DNA from: a virus | Direction: 5' to 3' (one strand) | IMG/VR virus record: IMGVR_UViG_3300042922_000894 | Span: 1 to 41,981 of that record | DNA length: 41,981 nucleotides | Shown here: positions 1-6,844 of the stretch, in pieces | How positions within the stretch are numbered: position 1 is the stretch's first letter | Layout: every line of letters starts with the position of its first letter | Translations under genes and position numbers: made by a program | The notes under the pieces: generated by a model | Told to the model about the DNA's origin: nothing | Seen by the model: only the letters and a program-made list of their open reading frames with translations | The model's database searches: none

Positions 1-466
1 GCGAACGACGACGCACCCGGTTGCGGTTGGTGTTGCGCTGGCCGGCGATCGGGCGGATCGCGCTGATGCGCGGGACCTCCCGGATGATCTCCGACTCGAG
101 GTCCTCGGGGACGAGGATCTCGCCGGCGGCGTTCTCGACGAGGGCGCGCTGCTCGGGGGCGAGCACGCCGCCGCGGACGAAGCGCCGGAACGCCGCGCGA
201 CGATCCTGCGAGCGCTGGTCGTCGCCGCCGCCGGGGGCGTTGCCGTTGCCGTGGATGGGCTCGCCGAGCTGGGCGTTACGCCGCTCCTCGGCTTCCTGGC
301 GCTCGATGCGCTCCGAGAAGTCCCGGAACTCGTTCTCGCCGCGGTCGTACGCCGTGCGCTCTTCGGCGCTGAGGTTGCGGTTCTCGCCCTCGGCGCGTTC
401 GGTGATCGCTCGCATCGCCTCGACGGTGCGAGCACGCTCCTGACGGAGCTGAACAGAGGTGGGCAT
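1..466 (-). CDS. Major capsid protein, N-terminal part (copy 1, cut by window edge)
   Basis: Codes for the first 155 or so residues of the HK97-type major capsid protein, identical in sequence to the complete copy at 37077-38294. This part covers the charged N-terminal delta (scaffold) region rich in Glu and Arg, which the prohead protease normally removes during maturation. I chose the ATG at 466 because a GGGAG ribosome binding site sits 7 nt upstream; the in-frame GTG six bases earlier would be too close to it. The gene runs off the left edge of the window. It lies 58 nt downstream of the protease gene in the packaging/head operon. Confidence 0.9.
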   Translation of the reverse strand, partial: MPTSVQLRQERARTVEAMRAITERAEGENRNLSAEERTAYDRGENEFRDFSERIERQEAEERRNAQLGEPIHGNGNAPGGGDDQRSQDRRAAFRRFVRGGVLAPEQRALVENAAGEILVPEDLESEIIREVPRISAIRPIAGQRNTNRNRVRRRS

Positions 467-524
467 AGCCACTCTCCCTTCCTGTGTTGGGGTGTGTCCC
501 GCACCGTTCGGACGGGCACTCGGT

Positions 525-1112
525 TCAGAGCTGCTCGAGCAGCTCCAGTTCGTGGAGGCGGTGCCGCGCGCGCTCGGCCGGGTAGCCGGCCTCGCGGGCG
601 AGGTGCCGCTTCGCGAGATCGCGCAGCTCGGCCGACGTCTGCGTGTACGCCGGATAGGTGACGACGGAGACGTCGCCGCCGTCGAAATCGAACTCGCGGA
701 CCTCGTGGATCGAGCCGGACCACCCGTCGGAGGTGATCCAGAAGCCGAACGACATCTGCGTGATGTCCTCGCGCTCGAGCGACACGGCGAGGTCTCGGGC
801 GTACGAGACGTCGGCCATGTCGGACTCGACGAGCACGCCGTCGGAGTCCTCGGTGAGCGTTACCGTCCCGGCGCGGGTGCGGCCGAGCAGCAGGTTCGGG
901 TCGTGGTTGATCAGGAAGCGGACGTCGGGGTTGGCCGCGAGGGTGCGCGTGGCCGCGCCCGGGCGGATCAGCTCCTGCCAGCCGCCGAGGTCCTCGGAGA
1001 GCTGGTCGTAGACGACCGCCCGGCCGGTGAAGTGCAGCCGGCGGTCGTCGTCGCTGGCGGCCCGGATCTGGATGTCCGTCAGCGGGAAGGCGCGGCGTTC
1101 GAAGATGCGCAT
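525..1112 (-). CDS. HK97-type prohead protease (copy 1)
   Basis: A 195-residue protein, the normal size for the phage prohead serine protease family (U35/S78-like). This enzyme cleaves the capsid delta domain inside the assembled prohead. The expected catalytic landmarks are visible: His70 in an INHDPN motif and Ser121 in the TQMSFGFW motif, followed by an Asp-rich strand. Start ATG at 1112 has a GGAG site 8 nt upstream. It begins 11 nt after the portal stop and precedes the capsid gene, the standard portal-protease-capsid order. The copy at 38353-38940 differs by only a few residues near the C-terminus. The same reading frame stays open upstream over the portal gene, which is only a shadow. 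Confidence 0.93.
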   Translation of the reverse strand: MRIFERRAFPLTDIQIRAASDDDRRLHFTGRAVVYDQLSEDLGGWQELIRPGAATRTLAANPDVRFLINHDPNLLLGRTRAGTVTLTEDSDGVLVESDMADVSYARDLAVSLEREDITQMSFGFWITSDGWSGSIHEVREFDFDGGDVSVVTYPAYTQTSAELRDLAKRHLAREAGYPAERARHRLHELELLEQL

Positions 1113-1123
1113 GGGATCAGCTC

Positions 1124-3010
1124 CTAGTAGTCGAAGTCCATGCCGCAGGTGCACCCTGCGGCGTCGTCGGCGCCGGCCGCGAGGTCGCCCGGCCACATGG
1201 CACCGTTCGAGAACGGCTCGTCGATCGGGACCGTCTCGCCCTGCATGTCCGCGTGCCGGTCGTGATCCGACCGCCACCGTTTCGCCGATGCGCCGGTCTG
1301 CGACGCGCCCTCGAAACGGCCGAAGGATCCCGCCCGGTTGATGATCCGCGCCGCCCACACCGACACGCTCTCGAGCACCACGTCGAACGCTCGCGCGGCC
1401 GAGACGTCGGACTCGAGGAGGCGGAAGACGGAGGAGTTGAACGCGGCGGCTTCCGAGCCGGCGACCGAAGCCGCCCAGTTCGTCGTCCGCTCGGAGATGA
1501 ACACGTCGCCGCGGGTCTCGGCCTGTCGCGCGCCGAACTCGGACACGACGCCACCGATCGCGGGGGCGAGGGTCTCGGCGAGCAGCTCGTCCCAGACGGT
1601 GCGCTCGTCGGCGTCCGGCGCGGCGGCGATCTGGTCGCGCTGGTCGCGGACGTAGTCGCTGAAAATCAGCTCGAGGCGAGTGACCCATGCGGGCGCGTCG
1701 TCCGTGGCCGCCCGGCGCGCAGCGGGCAGCGCCCGGAACGCGGTCGGGTGAAGCTGCGCGATGTGCACCGGCGACATGCCGTCGCGCTGGATCGGCAGGG
1801 ACCCCGCGGGCACCATGTTCGTCGGCTCGAGGTAGGTGTCGCCGTTCTCGATGGGCGGTTCGTCCTCGAGCGCGCGAACGTCGTTCGCGGAGAGGTAGCC
1901 CCACTGGCGTCCGGCGGCGTACGCGGCGGTCTGCGCTGCGGTGTCGCCGCGCATCCGGCCGCGCGGGTCGAACTTCAGCCGCATCTCCTCCTCGTCGAAC
2001 AGCCGCTGCGTGACCTTCTCGAGGCGGGTGATCGGCGGCAGGAGTGCGTCCTGGACGAACTCGATGCCGAGGTGCTCGATGTTCGAGAACGTCGCGTGGT
2101 CGAGGTCGCCGATCTTGTGCGGCGGGACGCCGTACATCGATGCGATCTTGCCCTCGGTGAGCTTGTAGATGGCGAGGAACTGCGCGTCCGCCGGTGACAG
2201 CGACACGCGCTCGAGCTTCGCGCCGCCCTCGAAGACCGCGATCTGGTGCGAGTTCTCGAAGCCCTGGTGGCGGTCCTCCATCTGCTGGACGAGGCGCTCC
2301 CACTGCTTGTCCGAGAGGTTCCCCGACGTGGTCAGCACGGTCTCGGGCGTCGCGTCGCGCTCGAAGAATCCGCCGATGTAGGCGGTCGCCGCGACGGAGA
2401 TCCCGACCTGCTGCCGGGCGACACCGATCGGCGAGAGAGCCTCCGGCCCGGTCCCGAACCAGCGGTAGTGCAGGATCTCGAGGTGCGTGGCGACGTAGCC
2501 CTTCTCGACCGGCAGCCACGTCTCCTTGCCGTCGTGGTCGAGCTTGTAGGCGAGGTCCCCCGTCGACGTGCGCAGCACGGTGACGTCGCTCGGCGGCACC
2601 GGCCACAGCGCCTTGACCTGACCGGCGCCGTTGCGGTGCACGTACACGTACGCGTTGCCGCGGATCAGTAGCCACGTCACGACGACGCGCCAGAACTCCG
2701 ACGCGTCCATCACCGGGTTCGGCTGGACCGTCAGGATGCGGACGAGCTTCGCGTAGCGGGCCGGCGGGGCGACCCGGTCGCGGCCGCGGCGGACGACCAC
2801 GGACACCGGGAGGCTCGCGATCGCCTCGGCGACGAGCCGCACCGACGTGAGGACTGCCATCACCTGCAGCGACTGCTCCGGGGTGACGTGCACGCCGGCC
2901 GAGGTGCGGCTGCCGCGGAGCGAGGGCATCCGGGAGCGCCGAGTGAAGGCGCGGACGCCGTCGGTGACGGTGCGCCAGGTGCGGGCGATTCGGCCGGTGA
3001 AGCTAGCCAC
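1124..3010 (-). CDS. Portal protein with C-terminal MuF-like domain (copy 1)
   Basis: A 628-residue protein. The first 420 or so residues match HK97-family portals (phage_portal), which form the dodecameric ring through which DNA enters and leaves the head. At 628 aa it is about 200 residues longer than a typical HK97 portal. Residues 578-628 carry the hallmarks of the Mu F/SPP1 gp7 minor head domain: RW-SDHDRHADMQG, then VPIDEPF, then a WPGD turn and a terminal CTC motif in place of NCRC. It therefore looks like a portal-MuF fusion. The start is GTG at 3010, with AGGAGG 4 nt upstream, and overlaps the terminase stop by 8 nt (GTGGCTAG), suggesting coupled translation. The stop is TAG. Confidence 0.93.
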   Translation of the reverse strand: MASFTGRIARTWRTVTDGVRAFTRRSRMPSLRGSRTSAGVHVTPEQSLQVMAVLTSVRLVAEAIASLPVSVVVRRGRDRVAPPARYAKLVRILTVQPNPVMDASEFWRVVVTWLLIRGNAYVYVHRNGAGQVKALWPVPPSDVTVLRTSTGDLAYKLDHDGKETWLPVEKGYVATHLEILHYRWFGTGPEALSPIGVARQQVGISVAATAYIGGFFERDATPETVLTTSGNLSDKQWERLVQQMEDRHQGFENSHQIAVFEGGAKLERVSLSPADAQFLAIYKLTEGKIASMYGVPPHKIGDLDHATFSNIEHLGIEFVQDALLPPITRLEKVTQRLFDEEEMRLKFDPRGRMRGDTAAQTAAYAAGRQWGYLSANDVRALEDEPPIENGDTYLEPTNMVPAGSLPIQRDGMSPVHIAQLHPTAFRALPAARRAATDDAPAWVTRLELIFSDYVRDQRDQIAAAPDADERTVWDELLAETLAPAIGGVVSEFGARQAETRGDVFISERTTNWAASVAGSEAAAFNSSVFRLLESDVSAARAFDVVLESVSVWAARIINRAGSFGRFEGASQTGASAKRWRSDHDRHADMQGETVPIDEPFSNGAMWPGDLAAGADDAAGCTCGMDFDY

Positions 3011-4556
3011 GAGGCCTCCTCTGCAGTGTGCGGATGCGCGGCTCGGGAGTAGCCGGCGGGTTCTTCAGCAGCCAGTACGCGCCAGCGACAGCCCAGATTG
3101 GCGATGCGTCGCCGGGTGAGGCCTTCGCGTCGACGACGTACGCGCCGCCGAGATTCTTCATGACGGCGGTGTTCGCTGCGATGTCGAGCAAGGGCTGGTT
3201 GCGGTGCTTGATCTTGCCGAGGTTCACGCCGTCGAGCAGCAGGCCGGCCGCACGGCCGAGATCCGGCCCGCCCCACTCGGTGACGGTGAGCTCGGCCTCC
3301 TCGAACTCGGTCAGCATCGACGACACGGGAGCGCCGCGGACCTGGAACGTGATCCCCGCCGGGGTGAACGTGCGCTCCGGCGAGGTGAGCCAGGGGACGA
3401 TCCAGTCGGTGCCGGGCTGCGAGGCCATGATGCCGACGTGCACGAGCCCATCGGCGCGCTTCGAGGCGAACGCGATGTGCGCAAGCTGGCGGTTCTGCGA
3501 CACCTCGATGCAGATGTAGACGTCGGCGTCGTCGGCGCGCTTCGAGAGCCGGTCGAAGCCGTCCGCCCACTTGCCGGGCTGGAACGGGCCACCGACAGAC
3601 GAGTCGACGAAGACGTTGCCGACCTCGGACGCGAACACCGGTGCCGGGTCGGAGATCCAGTAGGCGTAGAGGTTCTCCTGCGGCAGGTTGTAGTTCAGCG
3701 ACGGGTTCGAGTACGCCCACGCCTCGGGACTGTCGAGCGGCATCCCCGGCGGCGGCGACCACCAGAACAGGCCGATCGTCGTGTCGGTGTCGCCAGCCTC
3801 GATCGCGTCCATCGCCTGCTTGTGCAGGAACCGCTGGACGATCGCTTCCATGTCGCCGGCGTTTGATGCGGCGATGAGCTGCGACCGTCGGCGGGCCGCC
3901 GTGGTCTTCGACAGCGCCGACCACGCCTTGAACGTCTTGTGCTTGAGGATCTCGTCGACGAAGACGAGATCGAACGTGAGACCGCGGCCGCCGTTGTCGG
4001 CGGAGTCGACCCAGTACCGCTGACCACCGGTGAGCTCGAACCACAGCTCGCCGTTCGTGTTCGAGAACTCGCCGCGCTCCTGCTTGAGATCCGGGATCGC
4101 GTCGATGATGTTCTGCGCGTGTTCCCACGTCTTCTTCGCGGTCGCGAGCTTCTGGGCGACGCCGATGATCTGCGCGTCGCCGTCGACGAACATGCGGAAC
4201 AGGATCAGCAGCGCGGCGATGAACGTCTTGCCGTTCTGTCGCGCAACCCACAGCAGCACCGTCTTGAACCGGTACGACCCGTCCGGGTTCAGCTCGAGCG
4301 CGTGGATCAGGAACCAGCGCTGCCACGGATTGAGCTTCGGCGCGAGTTCCTCGTAGCGCGTTCCGGCGAGCTGTAGGTGCAGCCACATCGCGAAGTGGAT
4401 CGCGGCGTAGCCGGCGCTCGTCTGCGGGGTCAGCTTGCGGCGCGGCGGGGTGAAGACACGCGGCACCATGTGCCCGTACACCCGCCGCGGCCGCGCGCTA
4501 CGCCTTTTTCCGGACTGGGCGCCGCTGGGGCGCTTCCGGGTCGTCGTCGATGGCAT
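3003..4556 (-). CDS. terL: Terminase large subunit (complete, copy 1)
   Basis: A 517-residue packaging motor ATPase/nuclease. A Walker A-like motif ARQNGKT lies at residues 105-111 and a Walker B motif LVFVDE at 197-202. The C-terminal half has the acidic strands expected of the RNase H-like nuclease (DVYICIEVS near residue 337). TerL pumps phage DNA through the portal into the prohead and cuts the concatemer. I chose ATG 4556, which has GGGAG about 5 nt upstream. This start overlaps the small-terminase gene by 59 nt in another frame, which is long; a later in-frame Met at residue 30 lacks a good ribosome site. The gene ends in a TAG that overlaps the portal start. Confidence 0.95.
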   Translation of the reverse strand: MPSTTTRKRPSGAQSGKRRSARPRRVYGHMVPRVFTPPRRKLTPQTSAGYAAIHFAMWLHLQLAGTRYEELAPKLNPWQRWFLIHALELNPDGSYRFKTVLLWVARQNGKTFIAALLILFRMFVDGDAQIIGVAQKLATAKKTWEHAQNIIDAIPDLKQERGEFSNTNGELWFELTGGQRYWVDSADNGGRGLTFDLVFVDEILKHKTFKAWSALSKTTAARRRSQLIAASNAGDMEAIVQRFLHKQAMDAIEAGDTDTTIGLFWWSPPPGMPLDSPEAWAYSNPSLNYNLPQENLYAYWISDPAPVFASEVGNVFVDSSVGGPFQPGKWADGFDRLSKRADDADVYICIEVSQNRQLAHIAFASKRADGLVHVGIMASQPGTDWIVPWLTSPERTFTPAGITFQVRGAPVSSMLTEFEEAELTVTEWGGPDLGRAAGLLLDGVNLGKIKHRNQPLLDIAANTAVMKNLGGAYVVDAKASPGDASPIWAVAGAYWLLKNPPATPEPRIRTLQRRPRG

Positions 4557-4980
4557 CCACGCTCCCGGTGTAGAACGCGCGGCGCTGCCGATCGAGCTCG
4601 CTGACCTGGACCGGCTTGGCGGCCGCGACGAGCTTGTCCATCGTCTCGTCGTAGCGCTGCGCGATGGCCGACCGCTGAGCGATCGCAGCCGAATCGAGGT
4701 CGCGCGCCAGAGTGATCAGCAGCGCGACGCGAGGCTTAGCCGACAGCGGCACGGCGAGCGACTGGACGAACTCGAGCGCGGCGGCCTCGTTCGACTGAGT
4801 GACGTTCGATGTCCCGCCGGATGTCCCGTCATCTGTCCCGCTCGATGTCCCGCTGTTGTCCCGGCCCGCCGGACCGATCCGCGGGAGCGCCTCGAGGGCG
4901 GCGCGCTCCTTGGCAGCCGCACGATTCCGCGCCTTTCGCTCGCGCTCCTTGGCGCGGCGCTCCTCCGGCGTCATCGCCAT
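4498..4980 (-). CDS. Putative terminase small subunit
   Basis: A 160-residue protein directly upstream of terL. Residues 1-30 form a strongly basic, Glu/Arg/Lys-rich helix. A Gly/Thr/Ser/Asp-rich linker (roughly residues 40-62) follows, then a helical C-terminal region ending in a basic tail. Small terminases recognise the packaging site and recruit TerL. I assign it from position and overall character; no family motif is obvious. ATG 4980 has GGAGG 8 nt upstream, and an earlier GTG at 4989 is too close to that site. The linker is encoded by five iterations of a TGTCCCG heptamer, discussed separately. Confidence 0.72.
   Translation of the reverse strand: MAMTPEERRAKERERKARNRAAAKERAALEALPRIGPAGRDNSGTSSGTDDGTSGGTSNVTQSNEAAALEFVQSLAVPLSAKPRVALLITLARDLDSAAIAQRSAIAQRYDETMDKLVAAAKPVQVSELDRQRRAFYTGSVDAIDDDPEAPQRRPVRKKA
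4810..4863. repeat. Five iterated TGTCCCG repeats inside the small-terminase gene
   Basis: The heptamer TGTCCCG (plus strand) occurs at 4810, 4822, 4834, 4846 and 4857, spaced 12, 12, 12 and 11 bp. Two inverted copies (CGGGACA) lie side by side at 5001-5014, just upstream of the gene. The array may simply encode a low-complexity linker, but iterated sites in or beside a small-terminase gene are typical of pac/cos recognition sites (P22 and SPP1 have the pac site in the small-terminase gene). Confidence 0.7.
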
Positions 4981-5264
4981 CGCGACCACCTCCGGAAGAG
5001 CGGGACACGGGACACGACCGTGCGGAGGGGGACAGTTGACCCCCGGTGTGGTGCGGAGCCCCCAGGGCTAGGGATTGAACCCCCCTACCCCTGTGGTGGT
5101 CAGCAGAGTCGGACAGTGCTTGCCAGGCAGACGGTGAGACTCACGACAGCGATGCCGACTCCTATGTAGCCGAGCACCTCGCCGCGGGCCGGACCTGTGC
5201 GCTCGTCCAGCTACGGGGCGGGGCAGGAGGAGCAGGAGGGGCGACGTGCTTCATGCGGTGAGCC
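4981..5264. other. Non-coding stretch between LysM gene and small terminase; candidate cos/pac region
   Basis: This 284-bp stretch has no convincing complete gene. It contains unusual homopolymer-rich sequence (runs of 5-6 C or G around 5030-5090) and the paired CGGGACA heptamers at 5001-5014, which are inverted relative to the array in the terminase gene. In HK97-like phages the cohesive-end or packaging site usually lies immediately upstream of the small-terminase gene, which fits here. I cannot point to the cleavage position. A short open frame on the minus strand (5100-5210) is listed separately with low confidence. Confidence 0.4.
5100..5177 (-). CDS. Possible tiny membrane peptide
   Basis: From GTG 5177 to the TGA at 5100-5102 the minus strand encodes 25 residues that are almost entirely hydrophobic (Val, Ile, Gly, Leu, Ala), compatible with one membrane helix. 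The frame is open for 36 codons back to a TAG at 5211-5213, and the upstream codons (Asp-Glu-Arg-Thr-Gly) also look protein-like but have no ATG/GTG/TTG start. No good ribosome site precedes the GTG. It may be a real small membrane protein with a non-standard start, a remnant, or chance. Confidence 0.2.
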   Translation of the reverse strand: MLGYIGVGIAVVSLTVCLASTVRLC

Positions 5265-5522
5265 TCAGCCCTTGATGGGAGTGCGCGGGTTGCGGCGCGG
5301 GATGCGGAGCGTCATGCCCGGCCAGATCAGGTCGGGGCGCTTCACACCGTTCAGGCGCTGCAGCGTGGCGGGTTCGACCTTGTAGGCGGAGGCGATGTCC
5401 TCGAGGGACTCGCCGTCCTTCACCTCGTGCGTCTCGTTGCCGCTGTCCGGGCTGTCCCGGTCCTCGGTCGACGGCGGCCGGTTCGCGACTGCGGTCTTCT
5501 TCGTGCTCTGCGTGTTCGCCAT
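5265..5522 (-). CDS. Small LysM-domain protein
   Basis: An 85-residue protein. The N-terminal 38 or so residues are polar and disordered-looking. Residues 40-80 are a single LysM repeat: HEVKDGESLEDIA, then AYKVEPATLQRLNG, then WPGMTLRIP, the usual beta-alpha-alpha-beta arrangement. LysM binds GlcNAc-containing peptidoglycan. There is no signal peptide, so in the lysogen or infected cell it would stay cytoplasmic unless it is released at lysis or carried by the virion. ATG 5522 is preceded by GAGAGG 7 nt upstream. It sits between the amber-containing ORF and the packaging site. Its role is unknown. Confidence 0.8.
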   Translation of the reverse strand: MANTQSTKKTAVANRPPSTEDRDSPDSGNETHEVKDGESLEDIASAYKVEPATLQRLNGVKRPDLIWPGMTLRIPRRNPRTPIKG

Positions 5523-5542
5523 GACGGATCCTCTCTGCTCGG

Positions 5543-5890
5543 TCACCGGTCGTTCCGGCGACGCTCCCACTCGATGACGCGGTCACTCAACCGCTCGGAC
5601 AGTGAACGGGTGATGACGTAGTACGCGATGTCCCGCTTGCGGAACCCGGACACGTAGCCGAACGCTGCGTCCCAGATCGCGCGACGCAGACCGTGCTAGG
5701 GCGTTCGCCACACTCCGCGGCCGAGATCCATGTGCGTCTCGACGATGCGCGTAGTCCCACCGATACCGACGTGCTAGACGAAGCGATCGTGATAGCCGAT
5801 CTCGTCGAGTATGACGAGACTCGCCCGATGCCCGCGGACCGGCAGGTAGCACTCGGCGCCAGACTCCGGTTCTGCGAACGGCAGCGTCAT
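5543..5890 (-). pseudogene. Single reading frame interrupted by two in-frame amber codons
   Basis: An ATG at 5890 with an excellent AGGAGG site 5 nt upstream, 14 nt after the HNH gene, starts a frame of 116 codons that ends at TGA 5543-5545. It is interrupted by two TAG codons, at 5774-5776 (codon 39) and 5696-5698 (codon 65), each followed by CAC. All three segments look protein-like. The last one reads from RRAIWDAAFGYVSG to YYVITRSLSERL and ends in a basic WERRR tail. No homologue is recognised. It could be a gene broken by two nonsense mutations, a readthrough gene whose ambers stand for Trp or Gln, or a 38-residue protein followed by decayed sequence. If translated through, the product would have 115 residues. 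Confidence 0.6.
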
Positions 5891-5904
5891 CGCGTCCTCC
5901 TCGA

Positions 5905-6201
5905 TCACCAGACCTCGGACGGATCGCCGAGGCCGGGGCGCGCGTCGCCGTCGCCCTTGTTCTCGTTGCAGCGGCGATGAGACGGCTGCCCGTTCGACGG
6001 GTCGTCAGCGAGCTCGGGATACGCGAGCCGCGACTTGATGTGGTCGTAAGCGAAGGACCATGCGTCGGTGTGCGGCAGTGTCGTGTCGATCGCCTGTCCG
6101 CACAGTGCGCAGGGCAGCCCGTGCTCGGCGGTCAGCTTTTTCAGGTTCTCGCGGTTTCGACGGTGCGCCGCCGTGGTGCGGCCCGGTACTCCGGCAGCCA
6201 T
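5905..6201 (-). CDS. HNH endonuclease, packaging-associated
   Basis: A 98-residue HNH protein. It has the CALCG zinc knuckle (residues 34-38), a YDHIKSR motif with the first catalytic His, a QPSHRRCNENKGD segment giving the second His and the Asn, and a basic N-terminus. Small HNH proteins next to terminase are required for DNA packaging or cos cleavage with TerL in HK97-like phages (established for HK97 gp74). Position at the head of the packaging operon supports that role. The start is ATG 6201 or the adjacent GTG 6204; the upstream G-rich stretch is close to both. Confidence 0.9.
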   Translation of the reverse strand: MAAGVPGRTTAAHRRNRENLKKLTAEHGLPCALCGQAIDTTLPHTDAWSFAYDHIKSRLAYPELADDPSNGQPSHRRCNENKGDGDARPGLGDPSEVW

Positions 6202-6204
6202 CAC

Positions 6205-6494
6205 TCCCCCGCATCCGACGAGACCGGGGCGCCGCTGAACCCTGCACCACTCACGGCAGGTCAGGTATCGGCGCCCCGTCTCGGTCTAGTCGAACGCCCC
6301 ATAGCGCCCGGCATTCGGTCGCTGTCACGCGCGACCACATCCCGCCTACGCCGCGTGTCAGGCGACCGACGAGGAAGTCTGCGCCCTGCACGTCCTTCGA
6401 CCGTCCCAGGTGAACCCTTCGAGGTGTGGACGTGAGGAGCGCAGAGCGAGATCCCGGCCGGGGCACCGACCAGGAAGACTAGGCACGAATGACG
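6205..6494. other. Gap between early-operon terminator and HNH gene
   Basis: About 290 bp with no well-supported gene. It lies just downstream of the early-operon hairpin and just upstream of the packaging operon, so the late promoter is expected here, but I find no convincing -35/-10 pair. A minus-strand frame closing at 6251 is open across much of it; the part from GTG near 6391 has plausible composition (46 codons) but no properly spaced ribosome site, so I do not call it a gene. Confidence 0.4.
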
Positions 6495-6522
6495 AAAGCC
6501 CCGCCGATCTCGGCAGGGCTTC
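6494..6522 (-). terminator. Hairpin terminator at end of early operon
   Basis: Arms 6497-6507 and 6510-6520 form an 11-bp stem with one G-U pair on the minus-strand RNA; the innermost pairs open to give a small loop. On the minus strand it is followed by TTTC. It lies about 60 nt after the ParB-like gene stop and marks the end of the long early operon. Confidence 0.65.
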
Positions 6523-6583
6523 AGGGTCAACGGTCGTGCAAGGCACAGCCTAGCACCGAAGTGCGACAGAGATGACAAAGTTC

Positions 6584-6844
6584 TCACGGACCCGTCGAGA
6601 CGCCCGGCGGCTCGACCACTGCGAGCACCGTCTTACGTCCCGCCATCATCGACGCGACCGCGCGGTGCCGGCCGTCCACGATCCGCCAGTACGCGCCCTC
6701 CGCGCGCACCGTGATCGGGTCCGCGTCCTCGTTGCCCCCCCGGTAGAAGTAGGTCAGCGACGCCACGACGAGATAGTTCATCCCGGCGACCACCGGATCC
6801 GGCCAGAGCAGACGCTCGATCGGCACCAGGCGCGTCCCCGTCAC
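6584..6844 (-). CDS. ParB-like N-terminal-domain protein
   Basis: An 86-residue protein starting VPIERLLWPDP and containing the IVDGRHRAVASMMAG signature (residues 58-72) of the ParB/sulfiredoxin nuclease-like fold, which binds CTP or nucleotides. It has the N-terminal domain only, with no HTH or dimerisation domain, as often seen in actinophages; its function there is not known. GTG 6844 overlaps the previous stop (GTGA) and has GAGGAG 8 nt upstream. It is the last gene of the early operon before the hairpin. Confidence 0.72.
   Translation of the reverse strand: MTGTRLVPIERLLWPDPVVAGMNYLVVASLTYFYRGGNEDADPITVRAEGAYWRIVDGRHRAVASMMAGRKTVLAVVEPPGVSTGP

Larger units (their letters stand above)
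1..4153. repeat. Copy 1 of a diverged 4.15-kb long direct repeat (genome wrap)
   Basis: This block aligns collinearly with 37829-41981 at a constant offset of 37,828. It carries the start of the capsid gene, the prohead protease, the portal and most of the large terminase. By eye, 1-572 is identical to 37829-38400. After that, substitutions appear regularly: 11 in about 270 bp at 3001-3270, with no indels. The portals differ at roughly nine or ten of 628 residues. Two independent genomes of the same phage type therefore seem to be represented. Confidence 0.95.

Noticed and set aside
1-4153. Explaining the repeat as terminal redundancy or a circular contig overlap of one genome
   Set aside because: Copies differ by about 4% outside the 572-bp block, which a single molecule's overlap would not.
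5583-5852. 89-codon Arg-rich minus-strand frame in the region of the amber-containing ORF
   Set aside because: Arg/Ser-rich shadow composition, no ribosome site, and the neighbouring frame with ATG 5890 has the strong start signal and protein-like segments.
6261-6587. 108-codon minus-strand frame across the early/late gap
   Set aside because: It crosses the terminator hairpin, has an Arg-rich composition and no ribosome site.
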